A stretch of 64,000 nucleotides of DNA from Skermanella sp. TT6 (GCF_016653635.2 NZ_CP067420.1:4056001-4120000); one strand, 5' to 3'. Shown: positions 21,232-30,487, numbered from the stretch's first letter. Notes: generated by a model from the letters alone, not told the origin. Numbers and translations: made by a program.

Positions 21232-21532
21232 GTCTGGCACCTTGCTGATCGGGCGACGCCGGCCGGGGCGGGAACGATACCGCTTTCCATCCGTCGAGGA
21301 CTCGCCAAGAGTGATCGGGCTCGGGGCGGAACCACGGATCGGACAGGCGGCATGGGGGCGGACGGCACGACAAGAGAGCGGAATGGACGGCAGTCGTTGC
21401 CACTCCTCGCCCGGCGGTTGATGCCGCCGACGCGCCCTGCCCCGGCCCCCCTCCTGGCGGCGGAAGGGGCGGCGGTCGGTTCGTCCCCCGCGAGCCGCAG
21501 CGACCCGCTGCGGCGCGGAGAAATGCTGCACC
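21232..21532. other. intergenic stretch with no gene seen
   Basis: About 300 bases between treY and the EamA transporter gene contain no convincing gene or clear terminator. A GGAG at about 21517-21520 is the only ribosome-site-like element before the next start. Confidence 0.5.
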
Positions 21533-22546
21533 GTGTGTCCCATGCCGCGACGTGAGCCCGGAACGCCGGCCCGGCCCGGATCGCATTCGGATGCCGGCGG
21601 CATCATGCTGCGGCTGGCGGCGGCGGGGCTCTTCACGCTCATGTCGCTGTTCGTCCGGCTGGCGTCCTTCGAGGCGCCGGTCGGGCAGATCGTCTTCTAT
21701 CGCAGCGCCTTCGCCCTGTTGCCGATCGTGGCCTATCTCCTCTGGCGCCGGCAGTTTCCCCACGGGCTGAGGACCAGCCGGCCGGGCGGCCACCTGAAGC
21801 GCAGCCTGTACGGCTGCACCGCCATGTTCTTCTCCTTCATATCGCTGGCCTATCTGCCGCTGGCGCTGGCCTCCGCCCTGGCGTTCCTGGCGCCGCTGCT
21901 GCTGGTGCCGGCCGCCATGGTGGCGTTGGAGGAACGGCCCGGCGTGGTCGTGGTCGGGGCGGCGCTCGCGGGATTCCTCGGAGTCGCCATGATGCTTGCC
22001 CCGGCGTTCGAGGGGCCGTCGCTCGACTCGGGCACGCTGATCGGCGTCGCCGCCGGCCTGGCGATGGCGGTCACGACGGCGTCCGCCAAGGTCCAGATCA
22101 AGATGCTGACCACGACGGAGCCGCCGGGCACCATCGCCTTCTACTTCGCCGTCGTGTGCGCCCTGGCGGGCCTCGCCACCCTCCCCCTCGGCTGGGCCTC
22201 GCCCACGGGCGCCGCGCTGGCTTATCTGATCGGCGCCGGGATCGCCGGCGGGCTGGCGCACATCGCCATGACCGAGGCGCTGGCCCGCGCCCCGGCCTCG
22301 ACGCTGGCACCGTTCGAGTACACGTCCATGATCTGGGCGCTGCTCTTCGACGCGGCCATATTCGGCATGCTGCCGTCGCCCCTCGGGCTGGCCGGCGCCC
22401 TGGTGATCGTCGCGGCGGCGGCGGTGGTCGCCTTCGCCGACGGCATCTTTCCCGGGCGCCGGGCCCCGACCCTTACTCTGCCGGCGGAGTGCCGATCAGG
22501 CCCAGGCCACCCTCCTGGTCCAGGGCGAAGACCAGGAGCTGGGTGA
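21533..22546 (+). CDS. EamA/DMT family transporter
   Basis: The protein of up to 337 residues has about ten hydrophobic segments arranged as two EamA repeats. They begin MLRLAAAGLFTLMSLFVRLA and include SLAYLPLALASALAFLAPLL and FEYTSMIWALLFDAAIFG. It is probably an inner-membrane exporter of small metabolites or amino acids; the substrate is unknown. The GTG at 21533 is 12 bases after a GGAG; the ATG at 21542 is an alternative. The C-terminal ~28 residues (TLTLPAECRSGPGHPPG...) are read from DNA that also encodes the end of the convergent gene, overlapping by 74 bases. Confidence 0.85.
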   Translation: MCPMPRREPGTPARPGSHSDAGGIMLRLAAAGLFTLMSLFVRLASFEAPVGQIVFYRSAFALLPIVAYLLWRRQFPHGLRTSRPGGHLKRSLYGCTAMFFSFISLAYLPLALASALAFLAPLLLVPAAMVALEERPGVVVVGAALAGFLGVAMMLAPAFEGPSLDSGTLIGVAAGLAMAVTTASAKVQIKMLTTTEPPGTIAFYFAVVCALAGLATLPLGWASPTGAALAYLIGAGIAGGLAHIAMTEALARAPASTLAPFEYTSMIWALLFDAAIFGMLPSPLGLAGALVIVAAAAVVAFADGIFPGRRAPTLTLPAECRSGPGHPPGPGRRPGAG

Positions 22547-25500
22547 ACTGGGTGTCGCTGAAGTTGTTGTCGCTGACCAAGGTCAGGCTCTGCCGACCGT
22601 CGGGCAGCAACGGTCCCAGCGCCATGCCTTCGATATTGTCGAGCGGCAGGCCGATCCCGGAGAAATCGAACACCAGTTCCTTCTCCACCGCCTTCGGCGC
22701 CTTTTCCAGCCCGTCGAGGGCCTGGATGCCGGAGATGTCGTCGGCACCGCCGATCCGCACCTCGAAGAGCTTGATCGTGTTGCCGGCACCGGTGCTGAAC
22801 GACCGTTCCAGCGCCAGCAGCGTCCCCGCGTTGTCGAGGGCGAGCAGATCGACGAGCCCGTTGGTGGCGAAGGCGTCCTCGGGCACCGGCGGCTCGGCGA
22901 CGGCCTCGGTCTCGTAGAGATACTCCGCCTTGACCTTGCCCTCGGCGGTGTCGAAGGCCAGAATGCGCGACGGGCTGCCCTGCTCCAGGTCGGCGGCCGG
23001 GCCATCCTGGACCAGCGCGTTCTCGGTGGCGGAATAGAGCGTCCGCTGGTCCGGGGTCAGGGTCAGGCTCTCGAAGGCCAGGTTGTTCCGGATGCCGGAC
23101 GCGCCGTCCTCGGCCGGCAGGAACTTCTCCGGTATCTCCAGCGTCCCGGTCTGCCGCCCTTCCAGCGAGAACTCGTTGACGAAGGGCGCGATCCCCGCGC
23201 CGGCGTCGCCTTCGGAGGAGAGGTAGAGCTTGCCCGAGCCGGCATAGGCCAGCCCTTCCGGATCGACCGAGCCGTCGGCGAAGGGCTCGCCGCCGGCGTC
23301 CGTCAGGGTGGTCACGCCGGTGACGGAGAGGTCGTCGTTGGCGAAGCGCCCGTCGGCCAGGTCAAGTTCCAGCGTGTAGAAGCGCGGCGTGCCGGTGTCG
23401 CCGCCGCGGCTGTCGGACAGGGCGTGGAAGACGCCGCGCTCCGGGTCCCAGGTCAGGGCGGACAGGCCGCCGATCTCGGTCCCCTCGAACTCGGTGCCGG
23501 TGGCGAGGAAGGCGGCGCCCTGGAACTCCACCCCCTTGACCTCCACCACGGGTTCGCCGGTGATCACCAGGTCGGCCCAGACCAGCCGGTGGTCAGACGC
23601 GTCGATCAGGTCGGCGCCCGGCCGGCCCGGCGCCGGCCAGAAGACTCCGGCATCCTTGACGTCGAAGCCGTTGACGGACGGCAGGACGTAATCCACCCGC
23701 AGGTTGCCCGGCGGCTCGGAGAAGTCGGCGGTGTCCAGGCCGGGATGTCCCAGATGGTCCAGGTTGACGCCGCCGTCGGCGAAGCTGTCCACGACGGCGC
23801 CCTCGCTGTCGGGGGCGACGGTCGGATCCACCCAGGGATTGCCGACGATCTGCTGGGCGGCGCCCGGCACGCTGTCGCCGTCGAAGGGGTCCGTGTTGTA
23901 GTCGCCGACGATCACGAAGCGCTCGCCGGCGCCCAGGCCGCCCGTCTTGCCGGCGTCGTCATAGATGTAGCTGCCGGCGCCGGGCGTGACATAGTCGTCC
24001 CAGAAACGGATCTCGTCGTAGTTGCGCAGCCCGTTGCGGTCCTCAGGCCCGTCGAACACCGGAGGCGTGGGATGGGCGGCCAGGACATGGACGATCTCGC
24101 CGTCGACCTCGACCGGCACGTCCACGTGGTTCTTGGACGACAGGCGGAGGACGTCCAGCTCCTCGTCGCCGTAGAAACCTTCCGGGATGCGGGCGTCGGG
24201 CATGTCCTTCCACAGGAACTCCTGGAAGGTGCGGACCTGGTCCTCGACGATCGGGTGCTTGGAATAGATCACGAAGGCGAACTGGCCGGGAAAGGCGCCG
24301 AAGCCGAAAGCGTCGTTCGGGCCGCCGACCGAGCCGCTATTGTCGAGGTCGAAGCCGGAGGGCACGCCGGTGTTGCTCGCCGCCACGTACTGGTAGGGGT
24401 AATCGACCGGGTCCTGCCCGTTCTGACCGACCTTGAGGTAGTTGTCGCGGAACAGGTCGGCGGCCTTGCCCTCGGCGTCATAGTCGAACTCGTTGACCAG
24501 CACGATATCGGGGTCGGTGCGCTGGATGATCTCGGCGACCTTGCGGGCCTGCTCGTCGGCGCCGGTGGAGAGGTCGGTGATCAGTTCGCCCTCCTCCTCC
24601 CGGTTCAGCGAGGCGTTGTAGGTGGCGACCCTGATCCGGTCGCCGATACCGGTCAGGTCCTCCAGCACGTCGGCGGCGACGCCGGGCTGGTCGGTGAAGA
24701 TGCCGTCCACGCCGAGCCTGGTCAGCAGTTCGACCTGCTCCGGCAGGGTCTGGGCGGTGCCGTCCTCCTCCAGCGCCAGGAAGGGTTCCTCCGCCCGCAG
24801 GGTGTAGGGGGTGACCTTCAGGCCGGCCTCATGGGCATCGGCGACCAGCGGCCGGATCTCGCCGGTCAGGCGGGAAGTGACCTGCGCCCGGCCGTCGCCG
24901 TCGGCATCCACCGGCGTTTGCAGCGGTTCGCGGATGATGAAGCTGTCGGTCCAGGGGCCGATCCCCTCGGCATAGGTGTCGGCGATCTGCTTCAGCGCCT
25001 CCGGCTTGACCAGGTCGGCATAGTCGGTCTCCCCCGTCACCTCGAAGGGCAGTCCGTCATAGACCGACAGGTCCGCACCGAGGCCGGCATTGTCCGGGTT
25101 GGCGTTGAAGGCGATGTCGTAGGGGATGGAGAAGCCGCCGCCCGCCTCGTTGAAGAAGGCGCCCTCGACGTCGCCCAGCAGCTGGACCAGCGGCAGGTCG
25201 ATGCCGGCGGCCGGCATGATCTCGTCCTGGAGTTCCAGCAGGTTGGCGACTTCGAAGCTCTGGATGGTGACGCGGTCGGGATCGGCGAAGCCCTGCTCGG
25301 TCACGGTCTCGACCAGCACGCGGCCGGTGTCCACGCCAATCGGCGAGCCGCCGTCCACCACGTCGAGGCGGCCGTTGCCGTTGGCGTCCTCGCCGTCGTC
25401 CAGCGTGCCGTCCCCGTCGCCGTCCTCGTTTTGGTGGGTGCCCTCGAACTCGAAATAGGTCGGGTGCTTGGTTTCCGGGATGATGCCGATCTTCCGGCCC

Positions 25501-26033
25501 GTTTCCGCCTCGACTTGCCGGACGAGCTGGATCACCTCCTCGAAGGTCGGGATCTCGAACTGGTCATCGAAGGCCGCGTTCTCCGGCCGGATGTCGGGGA
25601 TGCGCTCGCGGGCGTTCAGCTGCTTGATCTCGGCTAGCGTGAAATCCTCGCTGAACCAGCCGGCGACCGGGTCGCCGTCGAGCACCTTGACGCTGAGCCG
25701 GTCGAGGAAGTCGGGCGCCCCGTCCCCGTCGCCGTCGAATTCGGCGACGTTGGTGGTCGCCTGGGTCACCACCGGCCGGCCGTCGTCGCCGAACACGATG
25801 TCGCCGTCCTCGTCCAGCGCGACCTGCGCCAGCAGGTTTTCATGGCGGGCGATCAGGACCCCGTCGCGGGTGGTGACCAGATCCGGTTCGATGATGTCGG
25901 CGCCGAGCTCGATCGCGAGCCGATAGGCTTCGAGCGTGTGCTCGGGGCGGGAGCCGCTGGCGCCGCGATGCCCGATGACGAGCGGCAGCCCTCCGTCCAG
26001 CGGCCGGCCTTCCGGAATGTCCGATGATTGCAT
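22473..26033 (-). CDS. GDPD–endonuclease/phosphatase–esterase-like phytase fusion protein
   Basis: The 1186-residue protein joins three phosphoesterase-type domains. Residues 1-~450 are a glycerophosphodiester phosphodiesterase (LVIGHRGASGSRPEHTLEAY with catalytic His, then ADIIEPDLVTTRDGVLIARH). Residues ~455-830 are an endonuclease/exonuclease/phosphatase fold (IRVATYNASLNREEE, DPDIVLVNEFDYD, HVLAAHPTPPVF, VIVGDYNTDPFDGD, DASDHRLVWADL). Residues ~840-1186 match the esterase-like domain of phytases (EIGGLSALTWDPERGVFHAL). Acidic loops such as NEDGDGDGTLDDGEDANGNG look like calcium sites. There is no N-terminal signal peptide, so non-classical export is possible. AGGAGAAGGGA precedes the ATG at 26031-26033. 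It may scavenge phosphate; that is inference. Confidence 0.85.
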   Translation of the reverse strand: MQSSDIPEGRPLDGGLPLVIGHRGASGSRPEHTLEAYRLAIELGADIIEPDLVTTRDGVLIARHENLLAQVALDEDGDIVFGDDGRPVVTQATTNVAEFDGDGDGAPDFLDRLSVKVLDGDPVAGWFSEDFTLAEIKQLNARERIPDIRPENAAFDDQFEIPTFEEVIQLVRQVEAETGRKIGIIPETKHPTYFEFEGTHQNEDGDGDGTLDDGEDANGNGRLDVVDGGSPIGVDTGRVLVETVTEQGFADPDRVTIQSFEVANLLELQDEIMPAAGIDLPLVQLLGDVEGAFFNEAGGGFSIPYDIAFNANPDNAGLGADLSVYDGLPFEVTGETDYADLVKPEALKQIADTYAEGIGPWTDSFIIREPLQTPVDADGDGRAQVTSRLTGEIRPLVADAHEAGLKVTPYTLRAEEPFLALEEDGTAQTLPEQVELLTRLGVDGIFTDQPGVAADVLEDLTGIGDRIRVATYNASLNREEEGELITDLSTGADEQARKVAEIIQRTDPDIVLVNEFDYDAEGKAADLFRDNYLKVGQNGQDPVDYPYQYVAASNTGVPSGFDLDNSGSVGGPNDAFGFGAFPGQFAFVIYSKHPIVEDQVRTFQEFLWKDMPDARIPEGFYGDEELDVLRLSSKNHVDVPVEVDGEIVHVLAAHPTPPVFDGPEDRNGLRNYDEIRFWDDYVTPGAGSYIYDDAGKTGGLGAGERFVIVGDYNTDPFDGDSVPGAAQQIVGNPWVDPTVAPDSEGAVVDSFADGGVNLDHLGHPGLDTADFSEPPGNLRVDYVLPSVNGFDVKDAGVFWPAPGRPGADLIDASDHRLVWADLVITGEPVVEVKGVEFQGAAFLATGTEFEGTEIGGLSALTWDPERGVFHALSDSRGGDTGTPRFYTLELDLADGRFANDDLSVTGVTTLTDAGGEPFADGSVDPEGLAYAGSGKLYLSSEGDAGAGIAPFVNEFSLEGRQTGTLEIPEKFLPAEDGASGIRNNLAFESLTLTPDQRTLYSATENALVQDGPAADLEQGSPSRILAFDTAEGKVKAEYLYETEAVAEPPVPEDAFATNGLVDLLALDNAGTLLALERSFSTGAGNTIKLFEVRIGGADDISGIQALDGLEKAPKAVEKELVFDFSGIGLPLDNIEGMALGPLLPDGRQSLTLVSDNNFSDTQFTQLLVFALDQEGGLGLIGTPPAE

Positions 26034-26438
26034 GACGGATTCCCTTCTCCTGGCCCTGCTTCCCATGACGCCGGCCGCCGGTAAATTCGTTGTCGTTGAA
26101 GCGGTTAGCCGGCGCCGCGATCGTGAAGACCCCGGATGACACTTGCGTGAAGGGGGAGTGAATATTTAACTAACTAAGAAACACACCAAATTTGTATTTG
26201 AATATCTGATAGCATTACTTAATACGGCTAAAGACGTTCGACCTGGAGGGATGGAAGAGATCCAGGCCAAATTCCAGGATATGGCGCAGGCTCGCAAAAG
26301 GCACAACCTCGGATCCACTGCGTGGAAGTCGGCTTCGCCGTCCGCTGCTGGTTCCGGAGGGCTGAGGCAGTGGTCGGAAGTTGCCTGAAGGTGCTTCCCG
26401 GCCCTGGGCCCGTCCAGGCCGCCAGGTGACGAACCCTG
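26034..26438. other. AT-rich intergenic stretch
   Basis: I see no gene in these ~400 bases. The part from 26160 to 26235 is markedly AT-rich for this genome and probably carries the promoter of the minus-strand phosphoesterase gene, but no box is clear enough to name. Confidence 0.4.
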
Positions 26439-26641
26439 TCAATGAACGAATAGCTTCACGAAAATGCCGATTTGAAAGGCGAGGACGAAGCCCATCATCC
26501 ATTTCAGCAGGTTCATGTCCGACTTCAGGGTACCCACGTCGTCATCCCGCTTACCGAGTGCCGCAGCTGCCTTCACCGCCTTGTCCTCCGGTACGTCGAT
26601 GACCGAAAGGCTATTTGGACTTCGCTCCGCATCGTCGTCAT
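26439..26641 (-). pseudogene. small DUF1640/CCDC90-like membrane protein, probably frameshifted
   Basis: An ATG at 26639-26641 with a GGAGG eight bases upstream (26650-26654) opens MTTMRSEVQIAF, the usual beginning of small CCDC90-like coiled-coil membrane proteins, but that frame stops after 22 codons. A second frame over the same DNA continues as KAVKAAAALGKRDDDVGTL, then SDMNLLKWMMGFVLAFQIGI and FVKLFVH, which is the usual C-terminal coil plus membrane anchor. The simplest reading is a one-base frameshift with some loss of sequence. A TTG-initiated 86-codon frame from 26699 is the alternative if the gene is intact. Confidence 0.45.
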
Positions 26642-26853
26642 CGGGGCTTCCTCCGTGAAAATTTACATTTTCAGACGATGAGTTCAACGTCGCATACAAT
26701 GGGCCGCTTTCAGGCGGGACGATACATCACTTGAGAGACCGGGATGTATGACAGCTTGTCACGTTCGGTGCTGTGCGTGGCCACCAGGACCTGCTTGCCT
26801 GCGGGTTGAACCGCTCCGGTCCTCGCAGCCGGCCGTTCCCCTCGCCGCACTGT

Positions 26854-26937
26854 GTTGCGCCATGGGCGCAACCTACGGCTCGATGCAGGGCGGAGATGTT
26901 GCGGGCCGACGGTCGTAGGTTGCGCCCATGGCGCAAC
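26854..26937. repeat. perfect 24-bp inverted repeat
   Basis: GTTGCGCCATGGGCGCAACC... at 26854-26877 is repeated exactly in inverse orientation at 26914-26937, with a 36-bp centre. Each arm also contains its own small palindrome (TTGCGCCATGGGCGCAA). It lies in the gap before the tRNA remnant and looks like a dispersed palindromic element rather than a terminator. Confidence 0.8.
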
Positions 26938-27173
26938 GCGTCGGATCAGCTGCCTCGGGCGGATCGACGGCTACCGACACGAATAAAGGTGATGGCGAAA
27001 ATCCTGATGGGCCCCGTAGTCGGCTTGACGTTGGCTGCTCGCAGGATTGAGGACCGACCTCATGAGCGCCACGCAACGGAAGCCGAACAGGTGCAACTTT
27101 GACATTGTTAGTTGCTATGAGCTTGTTCTGCGGTAAAGCCGCAGCAGTATACACTGCCAAGCTCTTGAAAAAC

Positions 27174-27224
27174 TGGCGCGCCCTGCTGGATTCGAACCAG
27201 CGACCGTCCGCTTAGAAGTCGGTC
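27174..27224 (-). tRNA. tRNA-Arg(TCT) 3' half remnant (attachment site)
   Basis: On the minus strand this stretch reads from the anticodon loop CTTCTAA through a T-arm GGTTCGAATCC to the acceptor end and CCA (GGGCGCGCCA). The 5' half of the tRNA is missing: upstream bases do not form the D arm or the matching acceptor strand. A 3' tRNA remnant about 160 bases in front of a tyrosine integrase gene is the classical left attachment site of an integrated element. The intact tRNA would be at the other end, beyond what I can find in this window. Confidence 0.75.
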
Positions 27225-27268
27225 GATCAATCCTTCATCGGCCTACATGAAAGAACATTCGATCTTCA

Positions 27269-27292
27269 AAATGCCAGTTATTACTGGCATTT
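27269..27292. repeat. 10-bp-arm palindrome upstream of the integrase
   Basis: AAATGCCAGT at 27269-27278 and ACTGGCATTT at 27283-27292 form a perfect inverted repeat with a 4-base centre. It lies between the attachment remnant and the integrase gene, so it may be an operator or an arm-type recombinase site; a hairpin is also possible. Confidence 0.6.
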
Positions 27293-27385
27293 AGGCTTGC
27301 CTGGGCTTACACTGACGAACATGCCAATACGCAGGAACTTGTTACCCAAGCTACCCGGCATGTTACCCGCAGTCAGGAGTGTTGT

Positions 27386-28582
27386 GTGCCCCGTCTCACC
27401 GAAAAACCTCTAACCGCCACCTTCGTTGACAAGGTGCGGCCGTCCAATGACCGAACCGAATACCCCGACGCCACTGTTCGGGGCCTGCGCCTGCGCGTTG
27501 AGCCGACCGGCAGGAAATCCTGGTCCGTCCTAGGCCGCGCCGATGGCAAGCTGGTCAGGGGGCGCCTGGGCGAGTTCCCAGCCATGTCGCTGGCGAACGC
27601 CAGGCTGGAAGCCGTCAAGGTACTGGGCGAGTTGCGCAAGGGCACCAGGCCCAAGGCCGCCGCCACAGCAAAGCGTTCGGTCGAAATGGTGGTTTCCGAG
27701 TGGCTGAAGCGGGACCAGTCCTGCAATCGGAGCGCCGCCGAGGTCGAACGGTCATTTCGGAAGGATGTCTTGCCCCAGATCGGCCAGATGGATATCGCCG
27801 CGGTCGGCAAGGCCGACATCCACCGACTGCTCGACGCCATCATCGATCGCCACGCGCCTGTGGAAGCAAACCGGGTGTTTAGCCGGTTGCGGCGGATGTT
27901 CACCTGGGCTGCCGGCCGCGACTATGTGAGCGCAAGCCCGCTGACGTCGATGGAGGCGCCGAGCAGCGAGCAGTCACGCGACAGGGTACTAACGCCGGAG
28001 GAGCTCCGCCTTGTATGGAATGCTGCCGGCCGCGAAGGATATCCCTTCGGACCGATGACCCAGTTACTGATCCTGACCGGTCAGCGCCTCCGGGAAGTCT
28101 CGGACGCCCGCTGGTCGGAGTTCGACCTTGACAAAGGCATCTGGACCATCCCAGGCGGACGGGCCAAGAACGGTGTCGAGCACGTTGTCCATCTTGCCCC
28201 GGCCGCGCTGGAGGTGCTGAGAACCCTGCCCCGGTATGACGTCGAGTTCCTGTTCACGACAACGCTGACCACCTCCGTCAGCGGCTTCAGCCGTGCCCGC
28301 GCCCGGCTCGGGACGGACAGCGGTGTCACCGGATGGTGCTTCCATGACCTGCGCCGGACATTCGCGACGATGGCCAGTCAGGATTTAGGACTCAACCCAG
28401 TCGTGATCGATCGTATCCTGAACCACGTCAGCAGCACGGTTCGCGGCATCGCCGCCGTTTACCAGCGGGGTCAGTATCTGGACCAACGCAAGACGGCTCT
28501 GAAGGCATGGGCATGCTACGTGGTCGCCCTGGGGCGCACGGATCATATCGAAAATGTAGAGCCGCTGCGGAGGCCGGCATGA
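27386..28582 (+). CDS. int: tyrosine-type integrase
   Basis: The 398-residue protein has the P4-like layout. An N-terminal arm-binding domain (KVRPSNDRTEYPDATVRGLR) and a core-binding domain are followed by the catalytic domain. Catalytic residues are Arg in ILTGQRLREVSDARW, His-x-x-Arg in CFHDLRRTFATMA, His in DRILNHVSSTVRG and the Tyr in AVYQRGQY. It would recombine the attachment site in the tRNA-Arg 3' end. The GTG at 27386 is preceded by CAGGAG at a normal distance. Its TGA overlaps the ATG of the next gene (ATGA). Confidence 0.95.
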   Translation: MPRLTEKPLTATFVDKVRPSNDRTEYPDATVRGLRLRVEPTGRKSWSVLGRADGKLVRGRLGEFPAMSLANARLEAVKVLGELRKGTRPKAAATAKRSVEMVVSEWLKRDQSCNRSAAEVERSFRKDVLPQIGQMDIAAVGKADIHRLLDAIIDRHAPVEANRVFSRLRRMFTWAAGRDYVSASPLTSMEAPSSEQSRDRVLTPEELRLVWNAAGREGYPFGPMTQLLILTGQRLREVSDARWSEFDLDKGIWTIPGGRAKNGVEHVVHLAPAALEVLRTLPRYDVEFLFTTTLTTSVSGFSRARARLGTDSGVTGWCFHDLRRTFATMASQDLGLNPVVIDRILNHVSSTVRGIAAVYQRGQYLDQRKTALKAWACYVVALGRTDHIENVEPLRRPA

Positions 28583-29184
28583 GCCGCAAGCCTCCAAAGA
28601 TCATCGAAGTCTTACACAAGCGGGCTGAACTAAGCGCAAGGGGTGCTCCTCCGCCAGATTTAGAAGATGCCGCGATAGCGTTATTGGCGGAGATCGGGAT
28701 ACTTAATCATGACTGGCGGAACATACCTGATGAAAATTCTGTCGCACGGCGACGGCGGCAGCAGGAGTTATGGTTGGCGCTGAATTACTCCTTCCGGAGC
28801 TTTCTGGAAAGTCAGGGGCATGTCTGTCCGGCTCTCAATGACTTGATAGATGCGCAGCAGAACGTACTGAAGGGTGTTTCCGAGGACCGAATGGCGCACA
28901 CGCAGCGCGTCGGCAACGCTCTGCCGCTCGAAACGGAGTATGCCCGCGCACTGGTCATCGCTGCGATCAACAAGGCGCCTGCTGGTCGAAGGCGGGAAGT
29001 GATCGCGATCGGGGCTGCCCACCTGAGGTTCACGTCCAAGCAGGTCAACGAACTTTTGAAGAATCATCGAAAAGGTGCGTATAGCCGGACACTGAGCGAT
29101 CTAGTGGAGTCGATTGAGTTTCAGATCGAGGCCGGAGTCGGTGCGCACGTGGTCCAGCTGCGTGAGGCCGGACTGCTCGGGTAG
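28579..29184 (+). CDS. hypothetical protein coupled to the integrase
   Basis: The 201-residue protein begins MSRKPPKIIEVLHKRAELSA. Its ATG overlaps the integrase stop as ATGA, so it is probably translated from the same transcript. It is helical and charged, with segments WLALNYSFRSFLESQGHVCP and VIAIGAAHLRFTSKQVNELL; the latter could hold a helix-turn-helix, but I would not insist. No membrane segment is seen. Its TAG lies inside a 12-bp hairpin, directly before the IS3 element. Function unknown. Confidence 0.7.
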   Translation: MSRKPPKIIEVLHKRAELSARGAPPPDLEDAAIALLAEIGILNHDWRNIPDENSVARRRRQQELWLALNYSFRSFLESQGHVCPALNDLIDAQQNVLKGVSEDRMAHTQRVGNALPLETEYARALVIAAINKAPAGRRREVIAIGAAHLRFTSKQVNELLKNHRKGAYSRTLSDLVESIEFQIEAGVGAHVVQLREAGLLG

Positions 29185-29207
29185 ACGACCCCCCTTCGTC
29201 TACCCGA
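29177..29207 (+). terminator. hairpin at the end of the int operon
   Basis: TCGGGTAGACGA at 29177-29188 and TCGTCTACCCGA at 29196-29207 form a perfect 12-bp stem with a short C-rich loop. It includes the stop codon of the preceding gene. No T-run is present because the IS3 element begins ten bases later. Confidence 0.6.
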
Positions 29208-29255
29208 AGCTGGAAGTGAACCGCCCCGGGATTCCCGGAGGCCGATTTAGTTGAG

Positions 29256-30161
29256 TCACGCCGCTATGGCGACGTCCTCGGTTTGAGCATAGTAGCGCGC
29301 TTCGGCCTCGGCGGGCGGGATATTGCCGATGGGCTCGAGCAGGCGCCGGTGGTTGAACCAGTCCACCCATTCCAGGGTGGCGAACTCGACGGCTTCCAGG
29401 GTGCGCCACGGTCCGCGGCGCCGGATCACCTCGGTCTTGTAGAGGCCGTTGATCGTCTCGGCCAAGGCATTGTCATAGGAATCGCCAACGCTTCCCACGG
29501 AGGGCTCGACGCCAGCGTCGGTGAGACGCTCGGTGTACTTGATAGCGACATATTGCGACCCGCGATCGGAATGATGAATGAGACCGCTGCCTTTGGCAGG
29601 TCGGCGGTCGTGAAGCGCCTGCTCCAGGGCATCCAGCACGAAGCCGGCGTGGGCGGTGCTGGAGACCCGCCAGCCGACGATCCGCCGGGCAAAGGCGTCG
29701 ATGACGAAGGCCACGTAGACGAAGCCCTGCCAAGTCGCCACATACGTGAAATCCGCCAGCCACAGGGTGTTCGGGCGGGGCGCCCGGAACTGACGGTTCA
29801 CCCGGTCGAGCGGACACGGCGCCGCCAGGTCGCTTATCGTCGTCCGTACCGTCTTGCCGCGTGTCACCCCCTTCAGCCCCATACGCCGCATCAGGCGGGC
29901 TACCGTGCAACGCGCCACGGCAAGGCCTTCCCGCCGCAACTGCCGCCAGACCTTCCGGACCCCGTAGACCTGGAAATTCTCATCCCAGATCCGCCGGATA
30001 ACCACGCTTATCTCGGCATCGCTTCGCCAGCGGGCCGGCGCCTTTGACGGGTCAGTCCGCCGGGCGGCATGGGCGCGGTAGGTCGACGGGGCGATCGGCA
30101 GCACCTTGCAGATCGGCTCGACCCCGTGGACGGCGCGCTGCTCGTCGATGAAGGCGATCAT
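29256..30161 (-). CDS. IS3-family transposase, OrfB (catalytic)
   Basis: The 301-residue integrase-core protein has an HTH_21 segment ([20 protein letters not shown]). DDE residues are in [28 protein letters not shown] and [17 protein letters not shown]. It overlaps orfA by four bases (ATGA). In IS3 elements a frameshift near this overlap often gives an OrfAB fusion, which is the active transposase. No disabling mutation is visible. Confidence 0.95.
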   Translation of the reverse strand: MIAFIDEQRAVHGVEPICKVLPIAPSTYRAHAARRTDPSKAPARWRSDAEISVVIRRIWDENFQVYGVRKVWRQLRREGLAVARCTVARLMRRMGLKGVTRGKTVRTTISDLAAPCPLDRVNRQFRAPRPNTLWLADFTYVATWQGFVYVAFVIDAFARRIVGWRVSSTAHAGFVLDALEQALHDRRPAKGSGLIHHSDRGSQYVAIKYTERLTDAGVEPSVGSVGDSYDNALAETINGLYKTEVIRRRGPWRTLEAVEFATLEWVDWFNHRRLLEPIGNIPPAEAEARYYAQTEDVAIAA

Positions 30162-30487
30162 TTCCGGAACGGGCGGTCGAGCTCCGCCTGGGCGAAATAC
30201 GCCGATGCCTTGCGAAGGATCTCGTTTGCCTGGCGCAGCTCACGGACTTCGCGCTCCAGCGCCTTGATCCGCTCCTGCTCGTCCGTTGTCGGACCAGGCC
30301 GCTTGCCCTGGTCGCGCTCGGCCTGCCGGACCCAGCCCCGCAGCGTCTCCGCCGTGCAGCCGATCTTGGTCGCGATCGAGCTGATCGCCGCCCACTGCGA
30401 CGCGTGCTCGCCTTCGTGCTCGAACACCATCCGAACCGCGCGTTCGCGGACTTCAGGGGCGTACTTGGGTGATGCCTGTTTCGTCAT
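30158..30487 (-). CDS. IS3-family transposase, OrfA
   Basis: The 109-residue protein begins [20 protein letters not shown]. It has a helix-turn-helix ([20 protein letters not shown]) followed by a leucine-zipper-like coil ([20 protein letters not shown]). It recognises the IS ends and joins with OrfB to form the transposase. Confidence 0.93.
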   Translation of the reverse strand: MTKQASPKYAPEVRERAVRMVFEHEGEHASQWAAISSIATKIGCTAETLRGWVRQAERDQGKRPGPTTDEQERIKALEREVRELRQANEILRKASAYFAQAELDRPFRK

